DNA of 64,000 nucleotides from Siphonodentalium dalli. Lineage: Eukaryota > Mollusca > Scaphopoda > Gadilida > Siphonodentaliidae. The stretch's first letter is position 1, and the number at the start of each line of letters is the position of its first letter. The notes under the pieces are model-generated. The model was given only the letters and a program-made list of their open reading frames with translations. It was not told the DNA's origin and did not search any database. Of the stretch, positions 34,701-49,700 are shown one piece after another. The position numbers and the translations under genes were made by a program. The stretch is from positions 60,044,609 to 60,108,608 of the forward strand of contig CP136066.1 in the NCBI GenBank assembly GCA_032622095.1, read 5' to 3'.

Positions 34701-37700
34701 TGTGTGCAGGCATATCGATAAAGAAAGCTATGATGTGACAGAAAGCGAACGCAGAAATGTTAATAAAATGCATCTGTACATGTACCACAACTAACTATAC
34801 CTGATAAATAAAAAAATATGTAGTTCTGTCTGTAGCGATGCTAGCTATATTTGACTGTAAATTACATCGTAAGGAACAATCATATATAGACAGGTATATG
34901 AAGGCAAATGTCAGTAGCATGTTACATGTGGAACTATATGAAATGTTACTTCTCATATCGTTAGCCCGCACGAGCACGCGAGTTAAGTCAACCACTGACT
35001 ATGACAAGATAACAACATGAATAAGTACATACATAATCGCGGCAAATAGAACCATGTCGCCTAGAGCCCGAAGCCGCCATCGCACGCCGCCGCCGCCAGC
35101 CATATTGGCCACAAGCCACCGCCAGCCATATTATCTCTAACGCCAGCCACATCTAAAAATCTCCGCCGCCGGAATTGTAAAATGGCTGAGCCGTGTGCGT
35201 GGGCTTATATGTCAAGCACAACTGTACTGTGAATCGCAAAGAACTAAAACGCATTGCCTAATATTGACATACTCGCATGGACACGGAATGGTTGTTATAT
35301 TATCAGAACACCGGGCCCCTTAATGTGGAATAGACTATCCCAATGCATGTTTTCATATAACTGAATAGGCGCATCCATTCGGTATTGAAAGGGTTAAAAT
35401 ATAAATTGTTTATATCGACAACACCCAGTCTCAGACATCGCTGGCATATGTCAATATATACACATAAGAATAGAAAATAGTTGGAAATATTATATATCAT
35501 TACTATCGGGTTCACCATTCAATGATGCATGCACATATCGCAAGATGGGAGTGGTGCTAGCAGTCTGAATTCGACAGAAGTCCCAATGTAACTTATACCG
35601 ATTAGATGGGAAACTACATAGTATATCCATGCCAGTCCTTCGTGAATTTTCGCCATAATGGAAAAGCCCAACATCAAAAGATTACGTGTGGTCTGGAATT
35701 CTACGGGTTCACCACAAACGCTAAAACAAAAACGGCGTCTATAACCGGGGATTAGGAACATTTCAGAAGCGAATATACGCTGAATGATAACATCTCAGCC
35801 GGCTGAGCCGCCATATTTCGTCAGCCACGAACGTCGTGACTGAGCCGGCTTAGCTAGCTAACCAGCCACGAATTTCGGTTGAGCCAGCCGTGAAAACTAT
35901 TTGTCGTGGCTTCGGGGTCTAAATTGTCGCCTTACTGAGAGTGGCAAAAAGTTTTAAGAGCACTATATTTTCACACAAACTGACTCGCAGAGGTCACTTC
36001 TGTGAAAGGGTTTTTTAACCATCCGAAAAATCTACGACTACTATTAGCTATTCATAATTCTTATGGAATTCATTGTATGTTTCTTGCTTGAATGGTTCCT
36101 GTCGTTTTGTTACTTTGTTCGTTTGTTCTTGGTCGGGGAGGGGGGGGGTTGATATAAATAGATGACCTCCCTACACTTCTCAGATAGGAAGTTAGATCAC
36201 ATATAGATTTCCCATTTCGTCAATTTGCTTTGTATTGTCATGGACCCATTGTACGTACCGTTCTGATGATTTGATTAGTCGTCATGGACCCTAATACGTA
36301 CCGTTCTGATGATTTGTATAGTCGCCATGGACCCTAATACGTACCGTTCTGATGATTTGTATAGTCGCCATGGACCCTAATACGTACCGTTCTGATGATT
36401 TGTATAGTCGTCATGAACCCTAACACGTACCGTTCTGATGATTTCTTCCATCTGTTCTGGCGTCTGTATGTGGTCTCTTTCCAGTGGCGTAACAATACAA
36501 ACCAAATCCTGCTTCTTATCCAGGAGACGATACAGACTGTATCCCTGCAAACAAGATACAACAATAGATACCTATTGCTCCACAACGAATAACGCTCACT
36601 CTCCGGTAGTGATTTTCTGAACGTTGAAATGTAGAGGAAAATAAGCTTTGTTTACATTTATGTATAGTATTTACTGACGCCTGTTACTGTCACCGGATCG
36701 ACATCAAACATTTAACTTCGGGGAAAATATGTAATTGTCGTTATAATTTGGTATTGTAAAACTAATATTAGGTATTGACAAATGACTATCTATAACATTA
36801 TTTCCTATCCTTAATTCTTTCCAGGTGAAAGAAAATGAGAAATACTTGCAATCACCTCAATTCGCACCACACAGTCATCGCGAAAATCCACAAAATCATC
36901 AGTGAGTAATACGTCGAAAACGGCCAAAAAAAACGCTCTTTATTATCTACCACCTTTGATGTCCGGAACCATACTCTATAAGAGGCGATACCTTCAAAAT
37001 GTGTTACAACAACCACTTCAGAAAATCGATATCTGACTGGCTTCCAACGGAGATCGACATCCGTGACCCTGGGCTCCCAGGCGTTTTTTACCCTGTTTAG
37101 ATACACTTTAGATGTTTGGTGTTGGTAATGTTCTAAAGGAGGCATGTATTCGAAACTTCACATGGCCGTTCATGGTAAGCCATTAGTAATTTTAAGATGG
37201 GTAGGTATTGTCAAGTCATAACCCCTCAGTAATGGTTGCTAGGCAACGACACAGAATATGGAAAGAAACACTAAATTTGATGTGAAACATTGATATTTCC
37301 ATTTAGTTAATACACTATGTCGTGAATGAAAGCGACAAACACTCTACATGTATAAAGCATGTCACACATTTGGCCAGAACTGGTACCCACAACCCTACAA
37401 AACTTGTAGCAACGGTTGCAAACGCGTAACTGGGATTGACCATGGACTCCGAGGCGCATTCTAAGTAATTCGCTAAGACGATATGCGAACAGTTTCGTGT
37501 AAACATTTAATTCCATTATAAAACCTACGGTATATCTAGGTCCTATATTTAACAAACGTGATGTGATTACGTGGAATCAAATAAGTAGACTCAGTCCGCA
37601 ATGGGATCATTTATAATCCCCCTCGCGTTCAAGTTTACTCTGCTCTTCCATAAATTATAAAGGCCTATATACCTTACTTATAATATAGGTTAATTTACAC

Positions 37701-40700
37701 GCTAATATTTACATGCCGTCAACTAATAGCTATGCGCATGCGAGATTATATCAATCCCACACACCCAATGACCGTTTCCAAACTAATCCACAAAGTTAGA
37801 ATATGCGAAGATAATTTAACCCTTTACCCAACAGAAGGGCCCTGTGCCAATGTATTCTCTTATATATGCGAGTCGACCATAGGTCGCCTCGCATATATAA
37901 GAGAATGCATTGGCTTAACACATTAAAAATTATAAAATTGTTAAAGAATGTAAGATAAAATTTTAAAAGTGTTAAAAAAAAGATTTTTTTTAGGCCAATG
38001 CATTCTCTTATATATTCGAGGCGACCTATGGTCGACTCGCATATATAAGAGAATGCATTGGCACAGGGCTAACTGTAACTATCACAATGTGGTCAAGGAG
38101 CCGGTTCCAATGATATCCATATTTGTATGGTTCTATTGAGACAGACCGAAGATATTTTAGGCTGTTGAAGCTTTATTTGGCCGGTTTTGGCCGGTTTGTT
38201 GGGTAAAGGGTTAAAATGTGGAATCACTTCACACAGACCGACACACGAGATACACAATTACTATCAGAGCGCAATACAACACTTGCTCAATTATCGTGTA
38301 CGTTCGATGTACGGTACGTTTTTATCATTTCTATATATATTATGCGCATTCGCAAATATAACTACCAGAACTATAGATGTTGAATTTTACATACAAATGG
38401 TACGCCCACCCTGAACATTACATACGTGCGGGACCGCTATTTGAGTCGTTCTTGGTTAGTATCTCGATATTTATACCAGTTACAAATATTGGTAATGAGC
38501 CAGGTGTGTGCAGCCCGGGCTACCGGGTTATTGTCAAATTTGGTTTAGCCAGATATTTCGGGCTGCCGGGATCAAAGGGTGCGACGCTAATTACTTTATG
38601 GAATAGAAAACTTACAGATTGTGGGTTTCTGGTGTATATGCTTTATTCTCTGATCCAGAATACATAAATGGATATTGAGAAATATAAATGGAGATAGTAT
38701 ACAAAAAATAAATAGGGTGAAACATGGAATATGCATGTATGTACATAATATACATAGACTCTCCGGTTGACATGCAGCCTGATCAGTATGACTGGGTATA
38801 AATACTTAGTGACTTTTGTAGAGCAAATCCGTGCTCATATCAGCAGCATTTTCATTTTCTACCACAACCACTACTACCACTCTCATTTTCTCAATCACCA
38901 CCGTCATCAACATAGTCACCATAATCATCATCATCTTTGCCACCATCATATGTACTTCACACCACCACCATCATCATCATTATCATGGACATCATCATCA
39001 CCATCATCATCAACATCATCATCATCATCACATATACTCGACATCACCATCACACCACCATCATCATCATCATCATTTATCCTCATCAGCATCATCATCA
39101 TCATCGTGATGATCACTCTCAGCATCGTCAGTGACCATATTTACATCATCATCGTGATCATCATCACCATTTTTCATCATCATTATCGTCATCTCCATCT
39201 CCGTTGTCATCGTCGTGAGATCCATCGTCACCGGCATCGCCATCACCGTAGTCGTATACATCATAATCATCCTAGTCATCATCAACGACAGCAACAAAAA
39301 CAACAACAACAACAGAAACAATAAAGCAATAACAACAATGTCACGTTAAGAAAACCCCTGGTTAATAATACGGATAAAAGCACACAACCTTCGCAAGGAA
39401 GCTACATCCGTCATGTTCAGAATATCATTCATGATTATTGTATTTGGTCGGCCCAGACATTCTCTTGGCAAATACCGTGTACGTTGTTCAGTAAATTTCT
39501 TGCATTCAAACAAATAATGAAATTCGTCACCGACCCTCCCATCATCGCAAATGGTACACATGTCGTCGCATCCAATGTGGCATGACCACCGGCTGGTTTC
39601 AATTGGTAATCTATGATTGCTTGTGCGAAATTTACACAATGTGGTTCTATTTCTGTCGTCCAATGTATTCAAATATTCTTCAAAGTTAATGTCATGCTTG
39701 AATATGCGATATATTTTACCTCTACTTGATAGGTCTAATTCGTGTTGCCAACTATCTCTGTATTTGCTAATCAGACTACATTTCACATACTCTAAGATTG
39801 TTTCTGGAAACGACAGGTGATCAGTTTGTAGGAGGTGCCCCTGACCACAATTTATCAGAATAAGTCGGATCTTTCTTATCCACAAAAAGCTAGGCAGAGT
39901 ATTTTTATGAAATGTTCTAGCTAAGTTGTATAGGTTTTTACAGTATCTGTTTCCATTCATGTTCATTATTTTAGCCCAATACTTCACCATTCTGAAATGG
40001 ATTGTTACGTCAATCGGTGATCTTCCGCTTTCGCCATAAATCATGAAGTTTGGTGTTGAAGGTTTAAGTTTCAGAATATGTTTAATGAATTTCCTATGAA
40101 TATTTTCAAGTATATCGTTATTACCGAAGCCCCAAATTTCACATCCGTATGTGAGAATCGGTAATACTTGTAAATCAAATAACTCAAACTGGGTTTTGAC
40201 TGATAAACAGTGTGTTCTTGACTTAGAGATTACATAAAACATTGATTTTGTGGCTTTAATTGCAAGTAATTTTTTTGCTTCAGAGAATGAACCGGATTTA
40301 GTAAGAACTATGCCAAGATAATTGATTTTTTTTACTATTTCTAGTTCCTTTCCATCGTACATAAATTTGGCGTTTTTTGGCTTACTTCTTTTTGATATTA
40401 GAAGAATTTTGGTTTTCTCCACATTTACAGTAAGTTTCCATTTTTGGCAGTATTTATGGAATATATCTAGCTCATTTTGAAGTTTCTTAGGAGTTTCTGC
40501 CATTAAGACAGTGTCGTCTGCATAAAGGATTACAAACAGTTTCAAAAATACATTGATTTTATTTTCCAATTCGAAAGAAATCTTTTTGAGCCCAATAACG
40601 CCTTCGTTAGTCATGAAGCTTTGGAGGTCATTTAAGTAGATACAGAACAACAGGGGCGATAAGTTATCGCCTTGTCTGACTCCAGACAGACAGGGAAAAT

Positions 40701-43700
40701 AACCAGACTTATCGTTACCCAATTTCACAGATGACTTTATATTAGAATACATGTTGCGTATGACCTTGAAAATTTTTCCAGTAATGTTGTTTGCCATGAG
40801 TTTTTGCCATAGACCTATTCTCCAAACTTTGTCAAATGCTTTTTCAAAGTCTACAAATGCGCAATAAAGATTTGAATTTATTTCCCTTGTCAACTCACTT
40901 AGAATGTGTAATAGAAATATGTTGTCAGTTGTAGAATAACCTTTGCGAAAACCTGATTGGTTTTCGAGAAGTGTTGCATTTTCTTCAACATAAGTATACA
41001 ATCTATTTGTAAGAATTTTCGTGAATAATTTTCCAAAGCAGCTCAATAACGTTATGGGTCTATAATTTTTTGGGTCCTTCATGTCGCCCTTATTTTTGTA
41101 TAATGGTACTATTGTTCCTATTCCCCAGGCTTCTGGTATACATCCTGAGTCTAATATAAGATTGAACAGTTTACAATAAATATCTACCATGTTTTCCGCT
41201 GTTGCTTTTAGGTATTCATTGAGAACCATATCTTCCCCAGGCGACTTATTATTTTTCAAACTTTTCAAGGCTGACTTTATTTCTTCAACATATATTGGCC
41301 TGTTTAATACGCTATCATGGTCCAAAGAATTACATTTGTATTCGATGTCGATATCTTGAGAATGTGTTACAGAGTTGAGCTCTTTAAAGTATTCCTCAAG
41401 AGTATCTATGCTTATTTGCGGAACGGCCCTTTTTCCATTTCCGCCAAGTTTTTTCCAAAATTTTCTAGGGTTATTTACTTTCGTATTTGTCATTTCGCGA
41501 GATATGTGTCAATCGGACAGAGCATCTTTAAGAATAAAACGGAACAAATTTTTTTGTATTGATGGATTTTAAAGACGTTTTGTTAAAGTGGTGCGCTCGA
41601 TTGTATTTATTTATTTAATTATTTTTGGCTCTTCTTTTTATCAACAAACTTCTATATTCCATCGCCCTTTGGAGTGGTAAACCGTGGTTTGACAACGTTG
41701 CATTGGTCGTCCGTACGCTATAGACATATAAGAACGGAATACAATCATAGCTTATACTCACCATCTTGAAATCGTGGATAACCCTCAGTTGTTTGCTTTC
41801 TAGATCAAGCTGTTCCGTCTGCTGTTTCGTGTCAACTACAACTTTCTCAGTTAATGGCTCAATGCTATTCCTCAACAAGACTATCATTTCCTAAAACAAA
41901 TTTAATTTATCAACTCTATATGTGCAAACTCCACCAATCTCACGAAGGAACGTATTCAAACTACAAAAAGAGTGCAAACATCAGCGCGTATATATACCCC
42001 CGAAAAGGTGGCTTTTCACTGAGGCCCATAACTTCAAAATAAATGAATGATCAAAACCTGTTGCATGTGGATATTGATACCCTCATTCCGCCTCGCGAGT
42101 ATACTAATAAAGATAACTCAAACACACGAGGCTATATAGTTTATGGGTTTTAATTATTCTCGCCAAACTTCGTTTGCGAGAATGAACAATCAAAGTATCC
42201 TGGTGCGGAAGTTCACTATGATAATTAATTGCCATCACCCTGACTGAAACGTCGAGATACACCGGTTCATTTTCTTAGTCCCCCTTATGAATGGTGGCCG
42301 CGGAAGTACGTACTCAATACGGACATATATGCACACAGCGTGACATTTTAAGTCCGTACTCAATACTGATGTATATTTACATACTAAGTGTGATTACCAC
42401 TAAATCCAGCATTCTGATTGGTCGGCGCCCACGTGGCTAGTTGCAATTATTTCTCGGTGAACGCGCAACAGCTCATAACTGCAGCCTCATAATTACATCG
42501 ACGCGTCATAGGCTTTGGAAAGACGAACGCGTAATGTTTTGGCGCATTTGGACTCGCGCAGGATTGAGTTAATAAATCATCGGGTTTCAATATAAAGAGA
42601 AATTGTTCCTGTTAACTTTTGCCAAGGGTGCTATGGGATATTTTGGGCTGGTTTTGTCACGATACACTTTTCGATTTAAATACATTTACAAAAGTGGCTT
42701 TTTCGCTAAATGTATATAAATATAAGGATTAACTGTCATGTGGACTGTTTTTATGGAGATGTAACCGTGAGTAAGTGGTCATAACTTGTATGTAAAACCC
42801 TTCTGGTTTTACACAAGTTATGACCACTTACCTCACGGTTACATCTCCATAAAAACAGTTCACGTGACAGTTAATCCTTATATATCTGCCAAAGGGTTAA
42901 CTGCGCAAAACGCATTTAACAATGTCATACATAAATGTACTTGCAGAACGTTTACCATTATTTGTACAGGTGAAACTGCTGAACCATGATGTCGATCTGC
43001 TGACAAAACTTCTACACCAGTTCGAGCTCTCGTCTTCAATGTTTCTCTATATCCCGACCCACAAGATATTGTAAGTTGTTTCAAGAAATAACTTTCGTCA
43101 TAACCATAAAGCTTTAAAGGGATACTGTACACTAAATCCGGCCATTTGTGGGACCATCTCCTATTATAATCAACATAATATACGCAACAAATGAATGCAT
43201 TTGAGCCATGGATTAGCGCAAAGTACACTCATATGCTCTATGGACGATGCAAACAACATGGTATATCAATCAAGAGGTTAATGTAATCCTCTCTAATATC
43301 TTATTTTAATTTGTCGCTGAAAGACGATTACGATAAGAGCTGCCAGCTTTAGGTTTCGATTCACCAGCATCGCCCGCTGATCGAAGAACACATTTTGAAT
43401 TGGAGCCCGGTGTCATTGACAACGCACATACAATACGTCATTGGTCTGCCAACAGTCGCGTAATCTGGTCAACCGGAAAGTTATATGTATCTAAATTTGC
43501 TATTGTGTGTCTGTCTGTCTATACCCGCTATAGAAATTAACAGGTGGCCATCCAGATGGCTCCATACATGTATATGAGTAGTACTTTTATGAGTGTGATA
43601 ATGCTGCGGGTTACTCATATTTTAAAGTGATGCTGTCGGGGTCAGGGGCCGAAACAATGAAGGGGCTACCAATCGATGACATGTTTTGTCGCCGATTTCC

Positions 43701-46700
43701 AACAAATTGATATATAATCATCTCCATGCTGTAGATGGGGACGGGCACCACAACTGATAAATTGTGGTCGATTTGCATGGTATGAGGAATCTAATCCTGT
43801 CGTTTAATGACGCAAAATTGGTTCCGCTCAAGTCATGTATGGAGAGGGGAGGGCACCAAATTGATAAAATTATATTACGTTGCCGATTTCCATCAAATTA
43901 TATATAATTTTCGCCATGATACATGTACGAGAAATATAATCGCGTGCTTTAAAGGCGCCAAAATTGGGCCGTTCGAGTCGTGGTGGAGAGGGGATGGGCA
44001 CCAAAATTTATGAAAATATTTGTCGCCGCCGATTCCATCAAGATATATAGTTATATCAATAATACGATGGATCTAATCGTGCGGTATAATGACGCCAAAT
44101 AGGTACTGTTCGAGTCAGGGATATGGGAAGGTAGGGGCACCAACATTGATGAAAATATTTCTGTCGCATTTGTTCATCATCTCAATGACATATAGAACTG
44201 TGTGCTTTAAAAAATCCAATGAGTTCATTTCGAGTTAGGTATTTGGGTAGGGGAGGGGCACCAAACGTAAAACAAATTGTCGCCGATTTCCACCAAACTT
44301 CGAAATTTCAACATTAGTTGTTTTCTATATATTTTCCAAAGATATCCGCAAGCTATTAGACTAACGAGATATCCCAAAAACTCATCTCGGATACTGCAAA
44401 AAAACGTCGATCGTTTTAAGGAGATTTTGACGTTCAAATTTCACAACCTCGAAAAATTGTGTCCGAAGTCACTTGAACACTTATACCTTCCCCAACAGTC
44501 ATGTTTATATGGGGACGATTATCACGGCATTAGCGTAAACTAGCAAATATAATGACACCTAGCTCATGTTGTTGTCTGTATGTTTTAGTTAGTTATATAT
44601 AGGTGAAGAAAACGATCTTGACGCCATTTTCAAGCATTTATGACGTAGGTGACGTTGGGAATGGGGGATCTATAGGGTCACCATAATTGATAAATCCATG
44701 TTGGTTCCGGCATTTCCACTAAATATATATCAGGCATTTACATGATACAAGGCACCAGTGCTGCTGCCGTGGTTTGAATGTGCCAAAGCGGTACCCTCTG
44801 ATTTACAGGGCCGGGGTCGTGGCACCAAAATTGATTTTGAATAATTGCCGATAGAAAATTAACCATATGACATGTTTAGTTATTTTTTAATATCAATATC
44901 ATTTACTTTGGAACAAGTCGTTTTGACTTTTAGTTCTGGCACTTTAACATGCTATAAATGTTCACATGTCACACATAATGGATTTTTGATTTGTTTTTTA
45001 ATTTGAAGAATCAAAGTCGTATCTAAACCGTGATAGAATGAGTCAGCTACTGTTTTGAACTCTTCTAAATATTCGGTTGCAACGATGAAATCTGGTAAAT
45101 TGTTCCAGTGCTTGATCACCAGCTGCTTGAAACAAATATATTCCCACATCTTTCTCTGATGCGGTCATTTGCAGTTTGTGATCATGACCTCTTGTTCTGT
45201 CGTAAAGTGCTTTCTGGAAATGCTGGCAACTGTCCAGATTATATTGATTTTTAACAAAATTAAAAGTTTCTATGCGGTCCCCTCTGATTCGTCTATACTT
45301 CACAGACATCAAATTAAGTTTTATCATCCGTTCACGCTAACTAAGTTTGTGTAATTGTGGAATCATCTTTGTTTCCCTGCGCTGCACCTGTTCAAGCTTC
45401 ACACTCTTGTATTTTAAATAGGGATCACAAGTAGTATTGCAGTATTCCAGAACTGGTCGGGCCACACTGGCGTAAAGTTTTAGGAACGTATCTGGAGTTA
45501 GTTCTGTGAATGTCCGACGATTATGACGGGATTCGTGTAAGCTAGCATTACAAACCATATATTATTCTACTTACGTATCTGGAATTTTGAAGATACCCAC
45601 TAATGTAGACTCCTCCGAGGATTCCTCCAACAACAAGACTCGTCATCACTATGGCGCCGATAATCTTCCATTTTATGTGCTTGCTTTTGCGCTTGACTTC
45701 TACGTCGCCTGGTGTCTGAGACTCCTGTAAATAACAACATGGATGAAAATCAGGTATATATAAGAAATGACTGGTTTATGTAAGAAATGACTTGCAGATC
45801 GAATGGGGTCATTGGTTTTGACTGGCAGAGTAATTACACAAATTGTGTGAATCCCTTCACGAACTTTGTGTAATTACTCAGCCGGTCAAAACCAATTACC
45901 CCAATCTATATGCACTTGCCAGTACATTTTAATAGAACATTAATAATTTGAACAACTTTTCAAAAGCACCTCAACAATTGCAAGTAATATATATTGTTCA
46001 AATATTCCAACACAGTCTCCAGATAACAACACGCAGTTTGAAGTGACGTAGGTGGTTCATTGCTTTCTATGAAGTGAACACCACGCACCGATAAACGTCG
46101 GAAACTTTCGTGTAACCGTATCGTGATTTGTACTGCTTCGTAATGAAGCTAATTGTGTGGATGTAAATGGTGCGTAATTATACTAAAATATTGAAGATGG
46201 GCTCGCAAAGGCGCTTGATAAAGACGTTTTCTACATCACGCCGAGATGATTTGTATTTATTATTGAATGCAGCTGACAAATTGCTATGAACATGCAATAT
46301 CATTCACTTTAATGTGTTTTGAGTACTATTTCGTTTAAATACCACATTGTTTGCGTCAATATACATACCACGACCGTCTAACTATATTAAATTTGATGTA
46401 TTTAAAGATACGGGCGGCGTTGGCGGTGGGTATGCTGTTAAAATATTCACCTCCGTCAAAATCCGCCATAAACAGAAAGAATAGTAAAATATAGACATAC
46501 TTTGTTCTTATTACCAATCATAAATATGGCATAAACAGTATGTTATTGTCCAAATTTATGTTTTTACTGTATTATGTAAACAAAGGCAAAACACGTTAGA
46601 TTTCCTGGCTTTTGTTTAGATCCGGATATGGTAAACATAAAGAACGTTATTTGTTACTGTTTTACTGATATGGAAATAATAAAGAGCGTTTATATCATTT

Positions 46701-49700
46701 GTGTGTGATTAACCAATAGAATTGCGCTGTGTTATGTAAACAGAAGCAAAACTTCTGTAAGGGTACGTTCATACGATGGCAAAATTGCACTGCAAACTGC
46801 AAAAATGCCAGCTGCAAAGGTTGTTTTGTTTTGTTTTGTTAGCTGGCATTTTTGTCAGCTACCGACGGGCTCGTGCTGTTTCGTGGCTGGTCGTCAACAA
46901 TCAACGGTGATATATGATAACGGCATATACATCTCTGTCGGTGGCCACAACACAAGGCCACTAACATTAATTGATTGTGTCTGTACCGTCCTTGATACGG
47001 TCGAATGGGATCGGTGTGTGTTCTCTGTGATTCTTCCCGAGTCATAAATGTGGGAGCTATAGGGGAGGTGGTGGCATGACATACTGTGAGTATCCATGCA
47101 TTGCTTCAAATGGGCTTACTTCAGTGAGCGTGTACAAATTCTCAAATTGTTATCGAAATGTTCATGTATCGTTCATGCACATTGAGATATCACTCAATTC
47201 AGATCAAGCTGGGGTTCGAATACGTGCCAACACCATCTACCCAGACTGCGATATCGATGTAATTGTATTGGTTTAAAAGTGACTGCCTGTGTCGTGGTGG
47301 GGGCGGGGTCTAACAGTAGGGATAATGGGATGTTAGTCTTTGGCATTGATAAAGCATATATGGGCCTATATAATTATTCATGCCATTTGAATAACAATAT
47401 ATTGTGTGCTTTTGATTAACATGTGTTACTATTTATTTGATTTCTTTGTTTTGTTTAACATAAGTTCCACGTCCCTCCCTCCCGTTTTTCTTAACTTATT
47501 GTTTTGCTTAACATGAAGACCAACGAGTTTGTGACTAAAATTATTGGAATGACAAGTTTGGAGTTTGGGATAATACCCGGGAAGATTTGAATTCGTCGGT
47601 TATCTTCGTTGAGCCAAGTGCGTACCCACCATCTCCTGTCTAGGTGACGTTTATTGTACTCATATATGATCAGCATCCCAGCGAGAGAGAGCTGGCCGTG
47701 GCGATATCACATTCCAACATGTCAAGTGACATTATATTGACTGGCCTAAGAATACCAACACGCATCGTGTTCTAATATATTGCAAACAGCTCATCAATCA
47801 CGCAAAACGGCTGTCGTTCGTTGATCACTACTAACGCTGATTTGTTGACAGCGGGCAGAAATTAATCCGTTTTGGCAATTTTGCAGCTGGCATTTTTGCA
47901 GTTTGCAGTGCAATATTGCCAGCGTATGAACGTACCCTAACACGAGAAGGTTCTTGTTTACATACACAATCGTACGCCTTAACCACAATATACCATATAT
48001 ATTTACGCGCTGATTATGTTTGGCATATGAACAAAACTATATATTTTTAAATATTCCTTCCGTTGATGGCGATTTGAACAAATGTGAATATTTCTGCAAC
48101 GAACGCCGCCCGTACCTTTAACACACATAAAGATCAGCAGGGACATGATATAGGTGTATAAAATTATAACAGAACAATACAGACATTGGACATAAATGTC
48201 GTATTGAAGCCATTAAAACTGTAATTTACGTCAGCGCAGGGTTCAAGTAACAATTTAGTAAGAAATTTTGTTTAATTTTCATCACTAATCGCAAACACCG
48301 GTAGGTGATCACTTATGTTATAGATAATACTTCCGTTCTGCAAGTTGCATTCCAATACATTTGTAAAGATAGTATATATTAAGTTAGCACTATGGCTCGT
48401 TATCTTATTTGGTTTCAAAATTAATGGAAATAAAACTGAACCGAAAATAGAATCAACAAATTTGCCTGTTTCTCTGGCCGGATTCGTCATCTCCGGTTTG
48501 AACCTCCGAGTTTAAACCTGGTTTAAACCTACATTGGCGGTCCAGCCAAACCGGGTCTAAGGGAGCGTTTTTGTCGTTCAGTTGCCAGCTAATTGACAAC
48601 TCGATTCGGTGATATAAGCATGCAGTCAAACTACCCTCTTACCAATTGGACCAAAAGACAGGCCGATATAATAGTTTTTGACACGTCATAAATTATCGCG
48701 AACGCGTGCACGCTCAATGTATTTATTCATCGAGAAACAAGTATCGGCCATTGACCATTAATCCGATTTCATTCTGGGTTTAAATTAATCTGACAAAGGA
48801 TATGTCTCTCAACACGAGGTTCACGCGCTGTTTATCACTTTGTGATAGATTTTCTGCAAGATGCTTTAGACGCAAAGACAAAATGTTGTGTAATTGCGTG
48901 TATATATGTTTATATTAAAGGGTAGAGGAGTTGTCCATCTGTATGTCCGTTTGTCTGCTCGCAACTGTTCTTCCATACCCCTGGACCGATTTCAACCAAA
49001 TTAGGTGTGTTGACTCGGATGGTATAACTGCGTAAGGTTTTTAAAATTTTGATCTAAAAATAAGAACAAATTTATTAAAAAAAAAGAAAAAGAAATTGTG
49101 TTGTTAAATTGAGTAAGGAGTTGAATCTAACAAGAAACAAAATTAAAAATTAAAATGATTTGTTTGTTTTAAATTTAATTAATTTTGTTTTAAATTAAAA
49201 TATTTAAATGATAAAAATGTGCGTAAATGTGTCGCAGTTCCCATATCGAACAAATGGGCCGCAGGCCCCTTGACGCTGAATAAAGGCTCCATAATCGAGT
49301 TAATCCTGGACCAAGAGGTCAGTCAACTAAAGGGAATTTGCTCATGAGTGCACAACAAACGCGGCATCTGGACTGTTGGACGTGAGCAACCATACAGAAG
49401 GGCAGCTTTTAATAAAGAAATATATTACATGCATTGTTTTCAATGTTATAAATTTCCCATCAAAAAGTTCTGAGGTTATTATGGGAATTTATGGGCGTAG
49501 CCAGAGTAGAGCTTTGTGGCATGATCTACATCAAAATGAGTTATTAAATTTGACTCGTATAGCAAAATAAGTTTGGGATGGCAAACTATGTGTATAGCAT
49601 ATATGGTCATGCAGTAGCATCGTTTTGGTGTCAAATTGAAAAGTTGAACCCTTCAAATGAATTCGTAGAAAACACCAGCATTTGGGATTGCCACAAGCCA

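Noticed and set aside
36800-36905. Plus-strand exon-like segment after a good TTCTTTCCAG acceptor
   Set aside because: No other plus-strand exon was found to connect to it. The frame is only about 27 codons.
36852-37145. 97-codon minus frame with an acceptor-like AACAG, considered as an extra BRICHOS exon
   Set aside because: Exons 3 and 4 join in phase and give a continuous BRICHOS core without it. The frame shows no matching donor and no recognised motif.
38767-39324. His/Ile-rich ORFs of up to 185 codons
   Set aside because: Pure translation of an (ATC)n microsatellite; several frames are open for the same reason.
42958-43050. Possible extra minus-strand exon in intron 2
   Set aside because: Its length would be 91 nt and would break the phase between exons 2 and 3. 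The acceptor has a poor pyrimidine tract.
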